Source of the DNA: Burkholderiaceae bacterium
GTDB taxonomy: Bacteria; Pseudomonadota; Gammaproteobacteria; Burkholderiales; Burkholderiaceae_E
Reading direction: 5' to 3'
Length of the DNA: 47,031 nt
Assembly: GCA_023954015.1 (NCBI GenBank)
Contig: JAMLIS010000022.1
Span: 1 to 47,031, forward strand
Each line of letters begins with the position of its first letter. The stretch's first letter is position 1. Shown here piece after piece: positions 43,830 through 47,031 of the stretch. The translations under genes and the position numbers were made by a program. The notes under the pieces were generated by a model. That model ran no database searches. It saw nothing but the letters and a program-made list of their open reading frames with translations, and had not been told where the DNA came from.

Positions 43830-45124
43830 CGCCTGCGCTCGCGCGCCTCGCGCGGCTGCCGCTCTTTTCGTGTCCGTTCCGCGCGATGTTCCTCGCCACC
43901 GCGCTGTGGTGCGCCGCCGGCATCGCGATCTCGGGCGCCGCCTTTTCGCTGGGATTCGCGCTGCCCGCCGCGCCCGGTGGCGTCCTTCTCTGGCACGCGC
44001 ACGAACTGATGTTCGGCGTCGGGCTCGCGGCGATTGCGGGCTTCGTCCTCACCGCGGTGCCCGAGTTCACCGACACGCCGCCCTTCGCCGCGCGCGTCTC
44101 GCTCGCGATCGCGCTCGCCTGGATCGCCGTGCGCGTCGCCTTCTGGTTGTCGCCGGTGCTCGGCCCGTGGCCGGCCGCACTGGCCGAAGTCGGCTTCGCC
44201 GCGGCGCTTCCGTCGATGCTCGGCGCACGCCTGCTGCGCGATCCGCAACGCCGCCATCGCGGCTTCTTCTGGGGACTGGCGGTCTTCGCGCTCGTCACCG
44301 CGGGCTTCTGGCTCGACGTGCTGCGCGGCGGCTGGCCGATGCGCTGGGTGCACGCGGCGCTCGACGCGATGATGGTCCTCGTCGTCGTCGCGATGAGCCG
44401 CATCTCGATGCGCATCGTCAACGACGCGCTGGATGCGCGCCGCGCCGCCGCAGCCGCCACGGACGACGACCTGCCCGAGTATCGGGCGCGCCCGCCGCGG
44501 CGCAATCTCGCGATCGTCGCGATTGCGCTGCACGCGCTGGCAGCCTTCGCCGCGCCCGGATCGGCAATCACCGGATGGATCGCGCTCGCCGCCGCGGCAG
44601 CGGTGCTGAACCTGATGAACGACTGGCACGTCGGACGCGCACTGTTCGGTCGATGGGCGTCGATGCTGTACGCGGTCTACTGGACGATGGCGCTCGGCTA
44701 CGCGTGGCTCGGCGCTGCACGACTAGGCGCGCCGATCGCGGCCAGCGGCGGCACGCACCTTCTCACGATCGGGGGAATGGGCCTGTCGATCTATGCGGTG
44801 CTGAACATCGCCGGTCGCATGCACGCCGGCCGGCCGCTCGACGAGCAATGGTGGACGCCGGCCGGTGCGGCTCTGCTCGTTGCAGCCGCGGCGATGCGCA
44901 CCGCGGCCGGCATCGGCGGTGCGCCGGCGGATGTGCTGATCGCACTGTCGTCGCTCGCGTGGATCGCGGCGTGGTCGCTCGTGCTCGTGCACCTCGGGCC
45001 GTCCTGGTGGGGGCTGCGCGCCGATGGCGGCAGCGGATGCGAGGAATGGGTCGACCCGGCGCTGCGCGGGGCGCCGCCGCCGCGCTGCGATCCGATGATG
45101 CCCGGCGTGGAAGCGCAGCGCTGA
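43823..45124 (+). CDS. nnrS: NnrS family heme/copper membrane protein
   Basis: A 433-residue membrane protein with about 12 helices. The NnrS hallmark WHAHELMFG (57-65) is followed by LAAIAGFVLTAVPEFTDTP. NnrS proteins are heme- and copper-containing and are tied to nitric-oxide tolerance, being induced by NnrR or related regulators in denitrifiers. Being coupled to the ABC genes behind an FNR/NnrR-type box supports a nitrosative-stress or denitrification role for the operon. The last ~30 residues (CEEWVDPAL...) form a polar tail. Confidence 0.92.
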   Translation: MLTPALARLARLPLFSCPFRAMFLATALWCAAGIAISGAAFSLGFALPAAPGGVLLWHAHELMFGVGLAAIAGFVLTAVPEFTDTPPFAARVSLAIALAWIAVRVAFWLSPVLGPWPAALAEVGFAAALPSMLGARLLRDPQRRHRGFFWGLAVFALVTAGFWLDVLRGGWPMRWVHAALDAMMVLVVVAMSRISMRIVNDALDARRAAAAATDDDLPEYRARPPRRNLAIVAIALHALAAFAAPGSAITGWIALAAAAAVLNLMNDWHVGRALFGRWASMLYAVYWTMALGYAWLGAARLGAPIAASGGTHLLTIGGMGLSIYAVLNIAGRMHAGRPLDEQWWTPAGAALLVAAAAMRTAAGIGGAPADVLIALSSLAWIAAWSLVLVHLGPSWWGLRADGGSGCEEWVDPALRGAPPPRCDPMMPGVEAQR

Positions 45125-45151
45125 CGCCGGCGCCGGCGTGTGTTGCCGCGT

Positions 45152-45775
45152 TCAGCGCTCCGCGAGCAGACGCTCGACGTCCGCGTCGTCGACCTGTTCG
45201 AAGCGCTGGTAGTGCAGCGAAACCGCGCGGAAATGCTCGGGCGTCTCCAGGCAGACGAGCTCATCGGCGTGCGGGCTGACCCGCTCGAGGCTCTCGGGCG
45301 CGGCTACCGGCACCGCGCAGATCAGCAGCGAAGGCGAACGGGCGCGCGTGGCGTGCAGCGCGGCGATCATCGTCGAGCCGGTCGCCAGCCCGTCGTCCAC
45401 GACGATCGTCACGCGGCCTTCGGGATCGATCGGCGGCCTGCCGCGGCGATAGCGATCGCGGCGCTGGCGCAGCAGTTCGAGCTGCTCGTACTTCTCGTGC
45501 TCGAGCCAAACCGGATCGACGCTGTTCGCGGCCTCGGGCGACGCCCAGTGCATCTCGCCGTCCTCGTCGATCGCACCGAGCGCGAGCTCGCGTTGATACG
45601 GCGCGCCGATCTTGCGCACGAGAACGACGTCGAGATCGCCGCCGAGCGCTTCGGCGATGCGCCGGCCCATCGGCACCGCGCCGCGCGGAATCGCCAGCAC
45701 CAGCGGAGACTTGCCCGAGTACGGCTCGAGCGCCCTCGCGAGCTGCTCGGCCGCGTCGTTGCGATCGCGGAACAT
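45152..45775 (-). CDS. Phosphoribosyltransferase-domain protein
   Basis: A 207-residue protein. The type I PRPP loop is VVDDGLATGST, preceded by PLVLAIPRGAVPMGRRIAEALGGDLDVVLVRKIGAP and ELALGAIDEDG. This form is common beside stress or two-component genes and has no assigned substrate; family members are often called putative phosphoribosyl transferases. AGGAGG stands 7 bases upstream of ATG 45775. It is divergent from the PepSY operon, and its stop converges with nnrS across 27 bp. Confidence 0.88.
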   Translation of the reverse strand: MFRDRNDAAEQLARALEPYSGKSPLVLAIPRGAVPMGRRIAEALGGDLDVVLVRKIGAPYQRELALGAIDEDGEMHWASPEAANSVDPVWLEHEKYEQLELLRQRRDRYRRGRPPIDPEGRVTIVVDDGLATGSTMIAALHATRARSPSLLICAVPVAAPESLERVSPHADELVCLETPEHFRAVSLHYQRFEQVDDADVERLLAER

Positions 45776-45810
45776 TCGACGTCCTCCTGGCAACGGGTCG
45801 GCGCCCGGAA

Positions 45811-45843
45811 TTCAGCTTCGCTTCAGCCGAGGGCATCGATACT
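45811..45843 (+). promoter_or_regulatory. Direct-repeat box and -10 for the PepSY-two-component operon
   Basis: TTCAGC occurs at 45811-45816 and 45822-45827, an 11-bp period typical of OmpR/PhoB-family response-regulator boxes. A -10-like GATACT follows at 45838-45843, placing the box over the -35 region as for activated promoters. The regulator encoded in the same operon is the natural candidate to bind it. Confidence 0.45.
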
Positions 45844-45880
45844 GCGCCCCATCGCCACATCGTCATACAGGAGGAACGAC

Positions 45881-46207
45881 ATGTCGAGAACCACAACGCT
45901 GTCCGTTGCGCTGGCAGTCGCTTCGATCGGCCTGGCAACCGCCGTCGGAGCGGATTTCGCCCACGCCGACGATCGGATCCGGCGATCGGAGGTGCGGGAG
46001 CTGCGCGAAGCGGGCAAGATCCTGCCGATGGAAGACATTCTCTCGCGCACACGCTCGGCGCAGCCCGGACAGGTCGTCGAGATCGAGCTCGAACGCGAGG
46101 ACGGTCGCCTCGTCTACGAAGTGAAGCTGATCGACGACGCGGACGCGATCCACAAGCTCGAGCTCGATGCAGCCACCGGCGAGGTGCTCCGGCGCTCGCG
46201 GAAATGA
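45881..46207 (+). CDS. PepSY-domain periplasmic protein
   Basis: A 108-residue exported protein. The signal peptide ends near VGADFAHA. The rest is one PepSY domain ([48 protein letters not shown] ... [12 protein letters not shown]). CAGGAGG lies 6 bases before ATG 45881. PepSY proteins placed before a response regulator and a histidine kinase often modulate the kinase. It is followed after one base by the regulator gene. Confidence 0.92.
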   Translation: MSRTTTLSVALAVASIGLATAVGADFAHADDRIRRSEVRELREAGKILPMEDILSRTRSAQPGQVVEIELEREDGRLVYEVKLIDDADAIHKLELDAATGEVLRRSRK

Positions 46208-46208
46208 C

Positions 46209-46874
46209 GTGCGGCTGCTGATCGCCGAGGACGACGAGCGACTCGCCGCCCTCCTGCGCGAGCGGCTCGCGCAGGAGGGCTTCGCCGTCGACATCGCGCA
46301 CGACGGCGTCGACGCCGGCCACCTCGGCGCCACCGAACCGTACGATGCGATCGTCCTCGATCTCGGCCTGCCGGGCCGAAGCGGCCTCGCGCTGCTCGCC
46401 GACTGGCGTGCGGCCGGCAACCGCGTGCCGGTGCTCATCCTCACCGCACGCGACGGATGGAGCGATCGTGTCGAAGGGCTGCGCGCCGGCGCCGACGACT
46501 ACCTCGGCAAGCCCTTCCATGCCGAGGAGCTCGTCGCACGCATCCACGCGCTGCTGCGCCGCGCGGCACCCGCGGCCGACGTCGTGCTGCGTGTCGGCCC
46601 CTGGCGCCTGGACGAGGCGCGGCAATGCCTGGTGCACGAGCACGGGAACGAGCAGGCGCTCACAGCCACCGAGTTCCGGCTGCTTCGCTACTTCATGCGG
46701 CATCCCGGACAGCTGCTGTCGAAGACGCGCCTGGCCGAGCACGTCTACGAATACGACGCGGAACGCGACAGCAACGTGATCGAGGTCTACGTACGCCGAC
46801 TGCGCACGCTGCTGGGCGCCGCATGCATCGAGACGCGCCGGGGCCAGGGCTACGTGTTTCCCGGCGACGGATGA
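46209..46874 (+). CDS. OmpR/PhoB-family response regulator
   Basis: A 221-residue regulator from GTG 46209. The receiver domain has the acidic pair Asp8-Asp9, the phospho-acceptor Asp51 (IVLDLGLPG) and the GKPF lysine near 101. The C-terminal winged helix ([49 protein letters not shown]) is of the OmpR type and ends TRRGQGYVF. It is coupled to the kinase gene by an ATGA overlap at 46871. Confidence 0.95.
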   Translation: MRLLIAEDDERLAALLRERLAQEGFAVDIAHDGVDAGHLGATEPYDAIVLDLGLPGRSGLALLADWRAAGNRVPVLILTARDGWSDRVEGLRAGADDYLGKPFHAEELVARIHALLRRAAPAADVVLRVGPWRLDEARQCLVHEHGNEQALTATEFRLLRYFMRHPGQLLSKTRLAEHVYEYDAERDSNVIEVYVRRLRTLLGAACIETRRGQGYVFPGDG

Positions 46875-47031
46875 AATCGCTGCGCAACCGGCTCACGCTC
46901 GCACTCACCCTCGTGCTGGCGGCGATGGCGGCACTGTTGGCCGCAAGCCTGCAGCACTTTCCGCGCGAGCTGGTCGAGCGCTACGTCGCATCGCGCCTCG
47001 AGCACGATGCCGAGATGCTGTACGTCCATCT
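46871..47031 (+). CDS. Sensor histidine kinase, N-terminus only (cut by window end)
   Basis: 53 full codons are visible: [30 protein letters not shown] is a short cytoplasmic head and first membrane helix, followed by the start of a periplasmic sensor part ([19 protein letters not shown]). The ATG overlaps the regulator stop, which identifies it as the cognate kinase. No catalytic domain is in the window. Confidence 0.85.
   Translation, partial: MKSLRNRLTLALTLVLAAMAALLAASLQHFPRELVERYVASRLEHDAEMLYVH

Overview
The window is GC-rich chromosomal DNA from a betaproteobacterium-like organism (Burkholderiales/Rhodocyclales type, judged from gene families and codon style; this is an inference). It has two parts: a mosaic, partly decayed accessory region at about 1-15.4 kb, and a dense, intact chromosomal backbone from about 15.4 kb to the end.

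Accessory region. 1-4.75 kb is the end of a phage- or ICE-like element: a DUF927 primase-helicase-type protein (cut by the window edge), a small Cys-rich protein, a Toprim protein resembling a stand-alone topoisomerase VI A/Spo11 subunit, a zinc-ribbon protein and a more AT-rich lipoprotein gene. It is followed by tandem 12-bp repeats and a strong terminator that look like an element end. 5.4-13.2 kb is an insertion-sequence graveyard. It holds a truncated Sel1-repeat gene, an IS21 remnant with intact istB, an IS5 fragment, an IS3-family element flanked by a 3-bp target duplication that splits an already truncated DUF6880-like gene, a 0.9-kb ORF-free stretch rich in stem-loops before a broken tyrosine recombinase, a frameshifted HU-like gene, a PemK-like toxin-antitoxin pair and a second IS3 scrap. 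13.3-15.4 kb carries two Fic-fold proteins (a stand-alone Fic protein with its own palindromic sites, and a Doc toxin with its antitoxin), with a tRNA-3'-end-like sequence between them.

Backbone. In order: M23 peptidase; thioesterase; LysR regulator divergent from a YeiH exporter; meso-diaminopimelate dehydrogenase; thioredoxin-like protein; CBS protein; O-acetylhomoserine sulfhydrylase; CoA-binding protein divergent from a two-gene ABC importer; coupled sHsp and Lon protease; acylphosphatase; small RHH-like protein; SulP and YeeE transporters; CinA amidase. A minus-strand stress group follows (FmdE-like protein, Mn-catalase, hemerythrin, DUF421). Next come a TetR-controlled adaptor-permease-ATPase efflux operon, a thiol-redox protein, and a divergent NitT/TauT-type ABC operon ending in nnrS behind a near-perfect FNR/NnrR-type box. 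The window closes with a phosphoribosyltransferase and a PepSY-response regulator-histidine kinase operon, the kinase cut by the window end.

The main leads are the stem-loop-rich leader of the dead recombinase, the topo VI A-like protein on the mobile element with nearby triple repeats, the reconstructable IS3 insertion, and the FNR/NnrR-type box controlling an ABC-nnrS operon. All regulatory statements are predictions from sequence.
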